Both the position numbers and the translations under genes were made by a program. Under the pieces are notes generated by a model. It had not been told where the DNA came from, did not search any database, and was given only the letters and a program-made list of their open reading frames with translations. A stretch of 64,000 nt of DNA from Hydrogenophaga sp. BPS33 (lineage in GTDB: Bacteria > Pseudomonadota > Gammaproteobacteria > Burkholderiales > Burkholderiaceae_C), in NCBI RefSeq assembly GCF_009859475.1, contig NZ_CP044549.1, positions 5,084,001 to 5,148,000 of the forward strand, given 5' to 3'. Every line of letters begins with the position of its first letter. Positions within the stretch are counted from its first letter, which is position 1. Positions 25,876 through 34,699 of this stretch are shown here, piece by piece.

Positions 25876-26660
25876 GGCGATGTCGGGTCCTGCTGTTCAC
25901 GGCGAAACACCAGCCGGTCGGGCGACGACGCGGCGGGCACGTAGCGGTAGCCCTCCAGGTCAAAGCCCTTGAGCTGTTCGGGCGTGCTGGCGCGCTGCAT
26001 GACAGCGTAGCGCACCATGAGGCCGCGCGCCCGTTTTGCCATGAAGCTGATGATCTTGTAGCCATCGCCCTTGCGCTCTTCAAACGCGCAGGTCACCACG
26101 CGCGGCAGCAGGGCTTTGCGGTCCACCACCTTGAAGTACTCCTCGCTGGCCAGGTTGATCACCACCGGGCTGAGATCGGCCTTGGCGCGCCGGTTGAGGT
26201 AGTCGGCCACTTGCGTGCCCCAGAACTGGTAGAGATTCTTGCCTTTGGGCGTCTGCAGGCGCGTGCCCATTTCCAGACGGTAGGGCTGCATCCGGTCCAG
26301 CGGACGCAGCACACCATACAGCCCGCTCAGGATGCACAGGTGCTGCTGCAGCCAGTCCAGCTCGGGCTCGCCCAGGCTTTTGGCGTCCAGGCCGCCGTAC
26401 ACGTCGCCATCGAAGGCGAGCACGGCCTGCTTGGCGTTTTTCGCGGTGAACCTGGGCCGCCAGGCCTGGTAACGCGCCACGTTCAGCCCCGAGAGCGCGT
26501 CGGACAGGTCCATGAGTTCGGCGATCTGCTGGGGCGATTTTTCGCGCAGGACGTCGATGAGCTCGGTCGCCTGCTTGACGAACAGCGGCTGGGTGTGGGT
26601 GGGGACGTGCGGCGGGGTCTCGTAGTCGAGGGCCTTGGCGGGCGAGATCAGGAAGAGCAT
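25872..26660 (-). CDS. yaaA: Peroxide stress protein YaaA (DUF328)
   Basis: The protein is 262 residues, beginning MLFLISPAKALDYETPPHVP, the family's conserved start. YGVLRPLDRMQPYRLEMGT, GKNLYQFWG and NLASEEYFKVVD are further signatures. In E. coli YaaA lowers free iron during peroxide stress and binds DNA. It is the first gene of a tightly coupled unit with an iron oxygenase and queF. Confidence 0.93.
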   Translation of the reverse strand: MLFLISPAKALDYETPPHVPTHTQPLFVKQATELIDVLREKSPQQIAELMDLSDALSGLNVARYQAWRPRFTAKNAKQAVLAFDGDVYGGLDAKSLGEPELDWLQQHLCILSGLYGVLRPLDRMQPYRLEMGTRLQTPKGKNLYQFWGTQVADYLNRRAKADLSPVVINLASEEYFKVVDRKALLPRVVTCAFEERKGDGYKIISFMAKRARGLMVRYAVMQRASTPEQLKGFDLEGYRYVPAASSPDRLVFRREQQDPTSP

Positions 26661-26801
26661 CTTGGAGTGAAAGCGCGGGGTGGACACCCAGGGGAGTTCT
26701 GGCGAAAAGCTTCGATTATGACCATCGGTGCGGGGTGCTTCGGGGGCATCGACACCCGTTGCGCAAAGCCGCAAACTGGGGTCGACCTCAAAGCCCCAGA
26801 A

Positions 26802-26841
26802 TTACGATAAGAGAAATGCGTTGCATAATGGTGAATCGTAA
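26802..26841. promoter_or_regulatory. Nested palindrome, candidate operator for the VOC/FAD genes
   Basis: TTACGAT (26802-26808) and ATCGTAA (26835-26841) form a perfect outer inverted repeat. Inside it is ATGC-GTT-GCAT (26816-26826), almost co-centred. It ends 27 bases before the VOC start in a 208-bp divergent region. No regulator gene is adjacent, so the protein that binds is unknown. Confidence 0.45.
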
Positions 26842-26868
26842 AGTCGCCCTTCCGACCAGGAGAACGCC

Positions 26869-27477
26869 ATGCCGAATCCCGCCGCCCTGCCCCCGCCCGC
26901 GCCCATCCAGCAGTTGCACCACTACGCTTACCGCGCCAAGGATGCCGAGGAAACGCGCCGCTTCTATGAGGACATCCTGGGCCTGCCGCTGTACCACATC
27001 ATCCAGAGCGACCACGTGCCCAGCACGGGCGAGTACTGCCCGTACACGCACTTCTTCTTCCGCCTGCAGGACGGTTCGTTCATCGCCTTCTTCGACCTGG
27101 GCGACGACATCGCGGCCGAGCCGTCGCCCAACACGCCCAAGTGGGTCAACCACATCAGCTTTCGCGTGAACACGGTGCAGGAGCTGGAGAACACCAAGGC
27201 ACGGCTGGAGGCCGCCGGCATCGAGGTGCTGGGCGTGACCGACCACCACATCTTCAAGAGCATCTACTTCTTCGATCCCAACGGCATCCGCCTGGAGTTG
27301 ACCGCGCAACTGGCCGACGAATTCCAGATGCTGCAGGAAAGCAAGACCACGCACGCACGGCTGGCCGAGTGGACGGCGCGCAAGGAACAGTGGCGGCGGG
27401 AACGCTCTGAAGGGAAGTCTTCGGCACCGCTCAAGCCGCAGCAGAACGATCGGCCTGAGGTGGTGGGGCGGTCTTAA
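26869..27477 (+). CDS. VOC superfamily protein (glyoxalase/extradiol dioxygenase-like)
   Basis: The protein is 202 residues. One VOC module spans about 15-150: LHHYAYRAKDAEETRRFYED starts the first beta-alpha-beta unit, WVNHISFRV starts the second, and FFDPNGIRLELTA contains the usual metal-ligand Glu. The C-terminal about 50 residues are helical and charged. AGGAG lies upstream. Its place before a FAD monooxygenase suggests aromatic catabolism; the reaction is not certain. Confidence 0.85.
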   Translation: MPNPAALPPPAPIQQLHHYAYRAKDAEETRRFYEDILGLPLYHIIQSDHVPSTGEYCPYTHFFFRLQDGSFIAFFDLGDDIAAEPSPNTPKWVNHISFRVNTVQELENTKARLEAAGIEVLGVTDHHIFKSIYFFDPNGIRLELTAQLADEFQMLQESKTTHARLAEWTARKEQWRRERSEGKSSAPLKPQQNDRPEVVGRS

Positions 27478-27578
27478 AGGTTGTTGGTGTTGGCGTGGGT
27501 CCGGTCGGCACGCAACCACTAGAGAAGAAACAACGAACGACACACGACAAACGCGACGTACCTTGGTTCGATGTCGTA

Positions 27579-27652
27579 GGGCGTTCTGCGCAGCGGGGTA
27601 AAGGAGGAGCCGCCCTCCCGGCGGCGGGGGACACCCGCGGAGCAGAGCGCCC
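27579..27652. repeat. Intact 74-bp REP-like palindrome (empty IS110 target)
   Basis: The ends are GGGCGTTCTGC and GCAGAGCGCCC, an inverted repeat with one mismatch. The middle holds GCCGCC-CTCCC-GGCGGC and CTCCTCCTTTACCCC on the minus strand, the IS110 target. It is identical to the two halves flanking the IS at 7.2-8.5 kb. Confidence 0.88.
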
Positions 27653-27688
27653 TGCGGCATCGAGCCCGCGAGGTAGAGGAGAGCAAAA

Positions 27689-27710
27689 GAGAGAGAGAGA
27701 GAGAGAGAGA
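27689..27710. repeat. (GA)11 dinucleotide microsatellite in a 5' leader
   Basis: Eleven GA units lie 38 bases before the ATG of the FAD monooxygenase and 5 bases before an in-frame GTG at 27715. Such a tract can gain or lose units by slippage. Confidence 0.95.
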
Positions 27711-27747
27711 CAACGTGAACACCAGCGAACACGAAGAGGAACAACGC

Positions 27748-29478
27748 ATGTCACGAACCGCGTACCAGGAAACCACCCACACCAACAGCTACGAGTTCAC
27801 CAGCGGCAAGGGCTACGTGCTGCCCGAATACCCGTTCGTGCCACCCCCTGAATTGCAAAAGGGACCACGTGCAAGGCATCCGATCGTCATCGTGGGCGGA
27901 GGCATCACCGGCCTCACGCTGGCTTGCTCGCTGGCGCGCCTGGGCACACGCGCAGTGCTGATCGACGAGGACAACACCGTGGGCGTCAAGGGTGCTTCGT
28001 CGCGCGGCATCTGCTACACGCAGAAATCGCTGGAGATTTTCGACCGCCTGGGCATCTACGAGCGCATCGCCGCCAAAGGCACGCAATGGAGCGTGGGCCG
28101 CACCTTCGCGGGCGACGACGAGGTCTACAACTTCGACCTGCGCCAGCAAGGCGCCTTCCACCTCTCCACCCAACCGCCCTTCATCAACATCCAGCAGTTC
28201 TACATCGAGGCCTTCCTGGTCGAGCGCATCCAGCAACTGGGCCACGTCGAACTGCGCTGGCAAAACCGCCTCACTGCCTTCGAGCAGAACGCCGAGTGCG
28301 CGACCCTCACCATCGACACGCCGGCCGGTCCGTACCGCATCGAAGCCGAACACGTGATCGACGCCACCGGCTCCAACAGCCCCCTGCGCAAGTGGCTCCA
28401 CGTGCCCTTCGACTCGCGCCGCGGCGACGACCGCTGGTGCATCGCCGACGTGCGCTTCACCACCCACCCGCCGGTGGAGCGCCACACCTGGATCGAAGCG
28501 CCCTTCAACGAAAACCGCGCCGTGTGGCAACACCTCATGGCCGACGGCGTCTGGCGCATCGACTACCAGATGGCACCCAACGCCGACCCCGCCGCCGTGA
28601 GCCGCGAGGACGTGGTGCGCGAGCGCCTGGCACGCCAGTTCGGACCCGACGTGGGCGTGGACATCGTCTGGGTCGGCCCCTACGCCTACCGCAGCGAATG
28701 CGTGCATGCCCTGCGCCACGGCCGCGTGTTCCTCATGGGCGATTCGGCCAAGGTCGTCAGCCCCTTTGGCGCGCGTGGTGGCAACACCGGCGTCGCTGAT
28801 GCCGACAACCTGGCCTGGAAGCTGGCCGCCGTGCGAAGTGGCAAAGCCCCTGCCACGCTGCTGAAGAGCTACGAAGACGAACGCCTGGAAGCGGCGCAGC
28901 AGAACGTGAACGTCACAAACCGCACAGCGCGCTTCTTGCGGCCGGCCGACGGCAGCGAACGGCTGTTCCGTTGCGCGGCCATCGGCCTGGCCCGGCAGTA
29001 CCCGTTCGCCCGCGCGCTTATCAATACCGGGCGCATGGCCGTGGCCAACCCCTACAGCCGCTCCACCGTCTGCACCTACGGGCCGGGCAGCGCGGCGGGC
29101 CAGTCGGTGCAGAACGTGCCCTTCACCTGGGCCGATGGCACAACCGGCCGAGTCAACGATCTACTGAACTGGGCCGATGGCGACTTGCTGGTGCTGACCT
29201 TCGGCCCGCTCGCGCCCACCGACGCGCCGCGCCTGCGCCGGCTGTGCGCACACGCGCCGGTGCGCGCGCTGCAAGTGCTGGAGAGCGGCGCCCCAGCGCA
29301 AGCGGTGGAGCACGTGCGCGATCCCCAGGGGCAATTGCGTGGCGCATGCCAGGTCGAGGGCCCTGCCTGGGCGCTGCTGCGACCCGATGGCTATCTGGCC
29401 GCCACGGGGAGCGCCATCGACGCCACCCTCGTCGTCGCCCTCGAACGCGCGCTCGGATTGCAGGAGGACACGCCATGA
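27748..29478 (+). CDS. FAD-dependent aromatic monooxygenase (MhpA/PheA-like)
   Basis: About 576 residues from the ATG at 27748, chosen because GAAGAGGAA precedes it; the GTG at 27715 would add 11 residues. PIVIVGGGITGLTLACSLAR is the FAD dinucleotide fold, and GRVFLMGDSAKVVSPFGARG the second FAD motif of group A flavin monooxygenases. A thioredoxin-like C-terminal region (LLVLTFGP) follows. It hydroxylates a phenolic substrate with NAD(P)H and O2; the substrate is unknown. Coupled to DUF2783 downstream. Confidence 0.88.
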   Translation: MSRTAYQETTHTNSYEFTSGKGYVLPEYPFVPPPELQKGPRARHPIVIVGGGITGLTLACSLARLGTRAVLIDEDNTVGVKGASSRGICYTQKSLEIFDRLGIYERIAAKGTQWSVGRTFAGDDEVYNFDLRQQGAFHLSTQPPFINIQQFYIEAFLVERIQQLGHVELRWQNRLTAFEQNAECATLTIDTPAGPYRIEAEHVIDATGSNSPLRKWLHVPFDSRRGDDRWCIADVRFTTHPPVERHTWIEAPFNENRAVWQHLMADGVWRIDYQMAPNADPAAVSREDVVRERLARQFGPDVGVDIVWVGPYAYRSECVHALRHGRVFLMGDSAKVVSPFGARGGNTGVADADNLAWKLAAVRSGKAPATLLKSYEDERLEAAQQNVNVTNRTARFLRPADGSERLFRCAAIGLARQYPFARALINTGRMAVANPYSRSTVCTYGPGSAAGQSVQNVPFTWADGTTGRVNDLLNWADGDLLVLTFGPLAPTDAPRLRRLCAHAPVRALQVLESGAPAQAVEHVRDPQGQLRGACQVEGPAWALLRPDGYLAATGSAIDATLVVALERALGLQEDTP

Positions 29479-29663
29479 ACACGACCTTGAATTTCCAGGA
29501 TGCCGACACCTTCTACGAACAGCTGCTCGACGCCCACGCCGGTCTCAGCCGCGAAGATGCCGAACTGCTCAATGCGCGACTGATCCTGCTGCTGGCCAAC
29601 CAGATCGGTGACGCGCAGGTGCTCAAAGACTGCATCGCAGCGGCCCAACGCCTGCCTCGCTAA
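29475..29663 (+). CDS. DUF2783 family small protein, 62 aa
   Basis: The sequence begins MNTTLNFQDADTFYEQLLDA and has AGLSREDAELLNARLILLLA and NQIGDAQVLKDCI, characteristic of DUF2783, which is usually encoded directly after FAD monooxygenases. CAGGAGG lies 8 bases upstream and the start overlaps the monooxygenase stop (ATGA). Probably an accessory subunit; its function is not established. Confidence 0.85.
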   Translation: MNTTLNFQDADTFYEQLLDAHAGLSREDAELLNARLILLLANQIGDAQVLKDCIAAAQRLPR

Positions 29664-29690
29664 AATCGACCGCTTCCCTGCTTTCCCAGA

Positions 29691-29715
29691 CGGCATCCTG
29701 CGGGATGCCGTTTTT
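29691..29715 (+). terminator. Intrinsic terminator 15 bases before valS
   Basis: CGGCATCC-TGCG-GGATGCCG-TTTTT is a perfect 8-bp stem with a T tract. It either ends the FAD operon or, if valS starts at the -10-like TAAAAT at 29661-29666, acts as an attenuator in the valS leader. Confidence 0.8.
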
Positions 29716-29729
29716 ACTTTGGCGCGCCC

Positions 29730-32630
29730 ATGACCGACACCCTGAACCAGCCTGGCCTGCAATCCCTGGCCAAATCGTTCGAACCCGCTCCGCTCGAAGC
29801 CCGTTGGGGCCCCGAATGGGAACAGCGCGGTCTGGGCGTCGCGGGCTACCGCGGCACGGGCCAGCCCCAGGCGGACGCGCCCTCGTTCGCGATCCAGCTG
29901 CCGCCCCCGAACGTGACCGGCACCTTGCACATGGGCCACGCGTTCAACCAGACCATCATGGACAGCCTCACGCGCTACCACCGCATGGCCGGCGCGAACA
30001 CGGTGTGGGTGCCGGGCACGGACCACGCCGGCATCGCCACCCAGATCGTGGTGGAACGCCAGCTGCAGGCCCAGGGCATCAGCCGCCACGACATGGGCCC
30101 CACGCCCGTCGAGGCGCGCAAGAACTTCGTCGCCAAGGTCTGGGAATGGAAGGAACAGAGCGGCAACACCATCACCACGCAGATGCGCCGCATGGGCGAC
30201 AGCGTGGACTGGAGCCGCGAGTACTTCACCATGGACGACAAGTTGTCGACCATCGTCACCGAAACCTTCGTGCGCCTGTACGAGCAGGGCCTGATCTACC
30301 GCGGCAAGCGCCTGGTGAACTGGGACCCGGTGCTCAAGACCGCGGTGTCCGACCTCGAAGTGGAGAGCGAAGAGGAAGAAGGCTCCCTCTGGCACATCGC
30401 CTACCCCTTGAGCGACTGCAGCGGCTCGCTCACCGTCGCCACCACCCGACCTGAGACCATGCTGGGCGACGTGGCGGTGATGGTGCACCCGCAAGACGAG
30501 CGCTACACCGAGCTCATCGGCAAGACCGTGCGCCTGCCGCTGTGCGATCGCGACATCCCGGTGATCGCCGACGCGTACGTGGACCGCGAATTCGGCACCG
30601 GCGTGGTCAAGGTCACGCCCGCGCACGACAACAACGACTACGCCGTGGGCCAGCGCCACGGGCTGCCCCTGATCGGCGTGCTCACGCTGGACGCGGCCAT
30701 CAACGAGAACGCGCCGCCCAAGTACCAGGGCATGGACCGTTTCGTGGCGCGCAAGGCCATCGTGGCCGACCTCGAAGCCGCCGGCCTGCTGGTGGAGACC
30801 AAGAAGCACAAGCTCATGGTGCCGCGCTGCGCGCGCACCGGGCAAGTCATTGAGCCGATGCTCACGGACCAGTGGTTCGTGGCCATGAGCAAGGTGAGCG
30901 AGCAGGACCCTACGGGCAAGTCGATCGCGCAAAAGGCCATCGACGCCGTCGCCTCTGGCCAGGTCAGCTTCGTGCCCGAGAACTGGGTCAACACCTACAA
31001 CCAGTGGATGAACAACATCCAGGACTGGTGCATTTCGCGCCAGCTCTGGTGGGGGCATCAGATCCCGGCCTGGTACGACGAAGCGGGCAACGTGATCGTG
31101 GCACGCAACGAAGCCGAGGCCCAGGCCAAGGCGCCGGGAAAGACGCTCACGCGCGACCCGGACGTGCTCGACACCTGGTACTCGTCCGCGCTCGTCCCCT
31201 TCAGCACCATGGGCTGGCCGAACCAGACAGACAGCGCCACCGACGACTACAACCTCTACCTGCCCAGCACCGTGCTGGTGACGGGCTACGACATCATTTT
31301 CTTCTGGGTCGCCCGGATGATCATGATGACGACCCACTTCACCGGCCGCGTGCCGTTCAAGCACGTCTACATCCACGGCCTGGTGCGCGACGCGCAGGGC
31401 CAGAAGATGAGCAAGAGCGAAGGCAACGTGCTCGACCCGGTGGACCTGATCGACGGCATTTCGCTCGCGCCGCTGCTGGAGAAACGCACCACCGGCCTGC
31501 GCAAGCCCGAGACCGCGCCCAAGGTGCGCAAGCAGACCGAGAAGGAATTCCCCGAAGGCATTCCCGCCTACGGTGCCGACGCGCTGCGCTTCACCTTCGC
31601 CGCGCTGGCCTCGCTGGGCCGCAGCATCAACTTCGACAGCAAGCGCTGCGAGGGCTACCGCAATTTCTGCAACAAGCTCTGGAACGCCACGCGCTTCACG
31701 CTGATGAACTGCGAAGGCCACGACTGCGGCCTGAAAGAGCACACCAAGGCCGAATGCGCGCCGGGCCAGCCCTTCCACAACTACATGTCCTTCAGCCAGG
31801 CCGACCGCTGGATCAGCTCGGTGCTGCAGAAAGTGGAAGCCGAAGTCGCCAAGGGCTTCGCCGAGTACCGCCTGGACAACGTGGCCAACGCGATCTACGA
31901 CTTCGTCTGGAACGAGTTCTGCGACTGGTACCTGGAAATCGCCAAGGTGCAGATCCAGACCGGCAACGAGTCGCAACAGCGCGCCACGCGGCGCACGCTG
32001 ATCCGCACGCTCGAAGCCATCCTGCGTCTGGCGCACCCGATCATCCCGTTCATCACCGAAGAGCTGTGGCAGAAGGTCGCACCCGTGGCGGGCCTGCCGG
32101 GCGAATCGGTGAGCGTGGCGCGCTACCCCGAAGCGCAGCCGAACAAGATCGACGAAGCCGCCATCGCCCACGTGGTCAAGCTCAAGTCCCTGGTCGATGC
32201 CTGCCGCACGCTGCGCGGCGAGATGAATGTCTCGCCGGCCACCCGCCTGCCACTGTACGTGGTCGGCGACACCGACTTCATGCGCGCCGCCGGCCCGGTG
32301 CTGCAAGCGCTGGCCAAGCTGGGCGAAGTGCGCGTGTTCGACGACGAAGCCGCCTGGGCTGCTGCCGCGCAGGCCGCGCCGGTGGCTGTGGTGGGGGAAG
32401 CCCGCCTGTGCCTGTTCATGGAGATCGACGTGGCCGCGGAAAGGGCCCGCCTGGGCAAGGAAGCCGCGCGCCTGGAAGGAGAGATCACCAAGGCCCACGG
32501 CAAACTCTCCAACGAAGCCTTCGTGGCCAAGGCACCGCCGGCGGTGATCGACCAGGAAAAGAAACGCGTGGCCGATTTCAGCGCGACGCTGGGCAAGGTG
32601 CGCGAGCAGTTGCAGCGGCTGGGCGCGTAA
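29730..32630 (+). CDS. valS: Valyl-tRNA synthetase
   Basis: The protein is 966 residues. The class I motifs are [11 protein letters not shown] (HIGH) and [12 protein letters not shown] (KMSKS). The editing domain has [17 protein letters not shown], the anticodon domain follows, and the C-terminal coiled coil ([20 protein letters not shown]) is complete. It charges tRNA-Val and edits Thr-tRNA-Val. Length is normal for the family. A large minus-strand frame over this gene is a codon-bias shadow. Confidence 0.97.
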   Translation: MTDTLNQPGLQSLAKSFEPAPLEARWGPEWEQRGLGVAGYRGTGQPQADAPSFAIQLPPPNVTGTLHMGHAFNQTIMDSLTRYHRMAGANTVWVPGTDHAGIATQIVVERQLQAQGISRHDMGPTPVEARKNFVAKVWEWKEQSGNTITTQMRRMGDSVDWSREYFTMDDKLSTIVTETFVRLYEQGLIYRGKRLVNWDPVLKTAVSDLEVESEEEEGSLWHIAYPLSDCSGSLTVATTRPETMLGDVAVMVHPQDERYTELIGKTVRLPLCDRDIPVIADAYVDREFGTGVVKVTPAHDNNDYAVGQRHGLPLIGVLTLDAAINENAPPKYQGMDRFVARKAIVADLEAAGLLVETKKHKLMVPRCARTGQVIEPMLTDQWFVAMSKVSEQDPTGKSIAQKAIDAVASGQVSFVPENWVNTYNQWMNNIQDWCISRQLWWGHQIPAWYDEAGNVIVARNEAEAQAKAPGKTLTRDPDVLDTWYSSALVPFSTMGWPNQTDSATDDYNLYLPSTVLVTGYDIIFFWVARMIMMTTHFTGRVPFKHVYIHGLVRDAQGQKMSKSEGNVLDPVDLIDGISLAPLLEKRTTGLRKPETAPKVRKQTEKEFPEGIPAYGADALRFTFAALASLGRSINFDSKRCEGYRNFCNKLWNATRFTLMNCEGHDCGLKEHTKAECAPGQPFHNYMSFSQADRWISSVLQKVEAEVAKGFAEYRLDNVANAIYDFVWNEFCDWYLEIAKVQIQTGNESQQRATRRTLIRTLEAILRLAHPIIPFITEELWQKVAPVAGLPGESVSVARYPEAQPNKIDEAAIAHVVKLKSLVDACRTLRGEMNVSPATRLPLYVVGDTDFMRAAGPVLQALAKLGEVRVFDDEAAWAAAAQAAPVAVVGEARLCLFMEIDVAAERARLGKEAARLEGEITKAHGKLSNEAFVAKAPPAVIDQEKKRVADFSATLGKVREQLQRLGA

Positions 32631-32689
32631 GGCCAAAGAAGGCGGCGAAGAAGCCCACAAACGCTCCGGCGCGAGAAGCCCCGTCCAGA

Positions 32690-32745
32690 AATGCCGCGGG
32701 ACTGGCTTTGCCAGACCGCAGGCATTGCCCCCTTTCAAGGGGGGA
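32690..32745. terminator. Two hairpins between convergent valS and dehydrogenase-like genes
   Basis: AATGCC...GGCATT encloses CTGGC-TTT-GCCAG (32690-32726). CCCCCTT-TC-AAGGGGG follows directly. There is no clear T tract, so this may be a structural barrier or repeat rather than a classic terminator. The rest of the 136-bp gap holds nothing else. Confidence 0.5.
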
Positions 32746-32766
32746 CGCGCGCAGCGCGGCGGGGGG

Positions 32767-33810
32767 TTAACTCCTGTGCAACGCGATGGAACTCCACTGC
32801 GACGGCGTCACCGCCTGCGGGTCACCCATCGTGTCCTGGAACTCCGGGTTGTCGAACACCGAAAAGTCGCTCGTACGAGCCTCGATCTTCGCGCTCTCTG
32901 GCGAGAGCGTCTCGTGGATGCGGTGCGCCAGGTACCAGCTCGCTCGCAGTTTGGCTTCCCGGGTGTGCGAGCCCAGCCGCGGCGTGAGGTGCAGGTTGGG
33001 GATGCCATAAAGCGGCGTGCCCTCGGCGGCGAACTTCGGATTGGCGCCGTCGAGCATGCAGGCGTCGATGCGGCCGTCGCACAGCGCCAATGCCAGCGCC
33101 TCGGCGTCGAACAACGCACTGCGGCTCACGCCGACCCACAACTGGCCCGGCTTGCAGTGGTTGAGGGTGCGCTCGTTGATCCAGCCACGGTAGCGCGAGG
33201 CGTACACCATCTGCAGCGAAATGGCGTCCGAATGCGTCAGCAGCTCCTGCATGGTGACGGGTTCGACCTTGAGCTTGTCCCAGACGTCCGCCGCGTAGTG
33301 CACCGCCGGGTCGTAACCCAACAGGCGCACGCCCAGGCTGCGCAGCATGGGCGCCAGGGCGTGGGCGACGGGGGCCAGGCCCAGCAGGCCTACCGTGCTG
33401 CCCGAGAGCTCGCGGCCCATGCGCACCTGGGAGAGCGTGCGCCCCAGCAGGGCACTGACCATGCCGCGCCGGTACAGCATCAGCAGGCCATACAGGATGT
33501 ACTCGGCATTGGAGCGCACGGTGGCGCTGCGGGCCTGCAGCACGCGCACGTTGCGGCGGGCGCAGGCGTCCAGGTCGGTGTTGTCGCTGGAGATCTGCAT
33601 GCGCGCCACGATCTCCAGCTTGGGCGCGAAATCCAGGAACTCGGCCGTCACCACCACGTGCGGCGGCAACACGAGCGCGCGGCTCTTGGAGATGTGCTTG
33701 CGCAGTTCCAGCGGGTCGTCGGCCAGCTCCGGCCGGAAGGTGACCTCATGGCGCTCCTGCAACCAGGCCAGGGCCTCGGGCACGAGCGGATCGAGCAACA
33801 GGATTTCCAT
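32767..33810 (-). CDS. Divergent D-2-hydroxyacid dehydrogenase-like protein
   Basis: The protein is 347 residues with the family architecture: an N-terminal catalytic half (VVVTAEFLDFAPKLEIVARM) and the nucleotide domain (ELSGSTVGLLGLAPVAHALA, about 134-153). The GxGxxG loop is degenerate: GLAPVA replaces GLGRIG. The usual TPH of the active site reads TPRLGSHT, so the catalytic His is missing or moved. It may be a non-enzymatic or altered-specificity member. It follows tusA after 49 bp. Confidence 0.75.
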   Translation of the reverse strand: MEILLLDPLVPEALAWLQERHEVTFRPELADDPLELRKHISKSRALVLPPHVVVTAEFLDFAPKLEIVARMQISSDNTDLDACARRNVRVLQARSATVRSNAEYILYGLLMLYRRGMVSALLGRTLSQVRMGRELSGSTVGLLGLAPVAHALAPMLRSLGVRLLGYDPAVHYAADVWDKLKVEPVTMQELLTHSDAISLQMVYASRYRGWINERTLNHCKPGQLWVGVSRSALFDAEALALALCDGRIDACMLDGANPKFAAEGTPLYGIPNLHLTPRLGSHTREAKLRASWYLAHRIHETLSPESAKIEARTSDFSVFDNPEFQDTMGDPQAVTPSQWSSIALHRS

Positions 33811-33859
33811 GGTGGCAGGGCTTCGAAGAGGAGTGTTTTCGGAATGCGCCTGCCGGAAA

Positions 33860-34087
33860 TCAGCGGCGCTTGAGCAGGCTGATGTGATCCCCGCCCACGG
33901 TCTCCTGTTGCAGCAGCACGTTGCCGGTTTGCTTGGCAAAGGCCTGGAAATCGCGCACGGAGCCGGCGTCGGTCGAAATCACCTTCAGCGTCTGGCCGCT
34001 GAGCATGTCGGCCAGCGCCTTCTTGGCCTTGAGGATCGGCAACGGGCAGTTCAGGCCGCGGGCATCGAGTTCTTTGTCGGCAGTCAT
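33860..34087 (-). CDS. TusA/SirA family sulfur-carrier protein
   Basis: The protein is 75 residues. LDARGLNCPLPILKAKKAL contains the CPxP sulfur-accepting Cys. Family members carry persulfide for thiouridine or other sulfur transfers. Its place after cysM fits sulfur metabolism. Identity as true TusA versus a paralogue is not certain. Confidence 0.92.
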   Translation of the reverse strand: MTADKELDARGLNCPLPILKAKKALADMLSGQTLKVISTDAGSVRDFQAFAKQTGNVLLQQETVGGDHISLLKRR

Positions 34088-34152
34088 GGGTATGGGATAG
34101 GTCGGAGGAACGCTGGATTTTAAGCCGTGCCACGCACGAAGGGTCGATCGGT

Positions 34153-34680
34153 TCAGCGCGCCATGTCTTCCATGAACACCGGCTCATGCCCCTGCGAGCG
34201 CAGCCACTGCGCCAGCGCCATGCCGGTGCCGGCGCGCCAGCAGCGCACCTGTTCGGGCCTCATGAGCTTGTAATCCACCAACTCGGGAGACAGCCGCACC
34301 TCGCCATGCGCACGCGCGTGGTAGGTGATGATGACTTGGTTCATGCGCTGGAAATCGTGCACGCCCACGAGCGAGAGCGCGTCCACCGACAGCGCCGTCT
34401 CCTCGGCAATCTCGCGCCGGATGCCCTCTTCGGGCGTTTCGCCGGCCTCCATGAAACCCGTGATCAGGCCGTACATCTTGTTCATCCACGCGGCATTGCG
34501 CGCGAGCAGGATCTGGCCCTCGACTTCCACAATGGCCGCCAGCACCGGCGTGGGATTGTTCCAGTGCGTGAAGCCGCAGGCCGGGCAGCGCAGGCGTTGC
34601 ACCAGCCCGCCGTCTTCCTCCTGGGCGATCAGGGTAAGCGGCGTCGCGCATTGGGGACAGAAGCGGAATTCGGCGCTCAT
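34153..34680 (-). CDS. NUDIX hydrolase with N-terminal zinc ribbon
   Basis: The protein is 175 residues. Two CxxC knuckles (FCPQC and RCPAC) form a zinc ribbon as in NudC-type NADH pyrophosphatases. The Nudix box is GFMEAGETPEEGIRREIAEE, with Ala where Gly is usual at the end. It starts 19 bases after cysM. Likely substrate is NADH or a related dinucleotide; it is shorter than E. coli NudC (257 residues). Confidence 0.88.
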   Translation of the reverse strand: MSAEFRFCPQCATPLTLIAQEEDGGLVQRLRCPACGFTHWNNPTPVLAAIVEVEGQILLARNAAWMNKMYGLITGFMEAGETPEEGIRREIAEETALSVDALSLVGVHDFQRMNQVIITYHARAHGEVRLSPELVDYKLMRPEQVRCWRAGTGMALAQWLRSQGHEPVFMEDMAR

Positions 34681-34699
34681 GCGGGTCGTCGCCCCGGCC

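Noticed and set aside
27715..27747. GTG start for the FAD monooxygenase
   Set aside because: It has only the GA tract before it, whereas the ATG at 27748 has a good GAGG site.
29661..29729. T-box riboswitch before valS
   Set aside because: The leader is far too short, with no specifier loop or T-box sequence.
29391..32738. 1115-residue minus-strand frame
   Set aside because: It is antisense to valS, which has all class I synthetase motifs; the frame is a high-GC codon-bias shadow rich in His, Arg and Gly.
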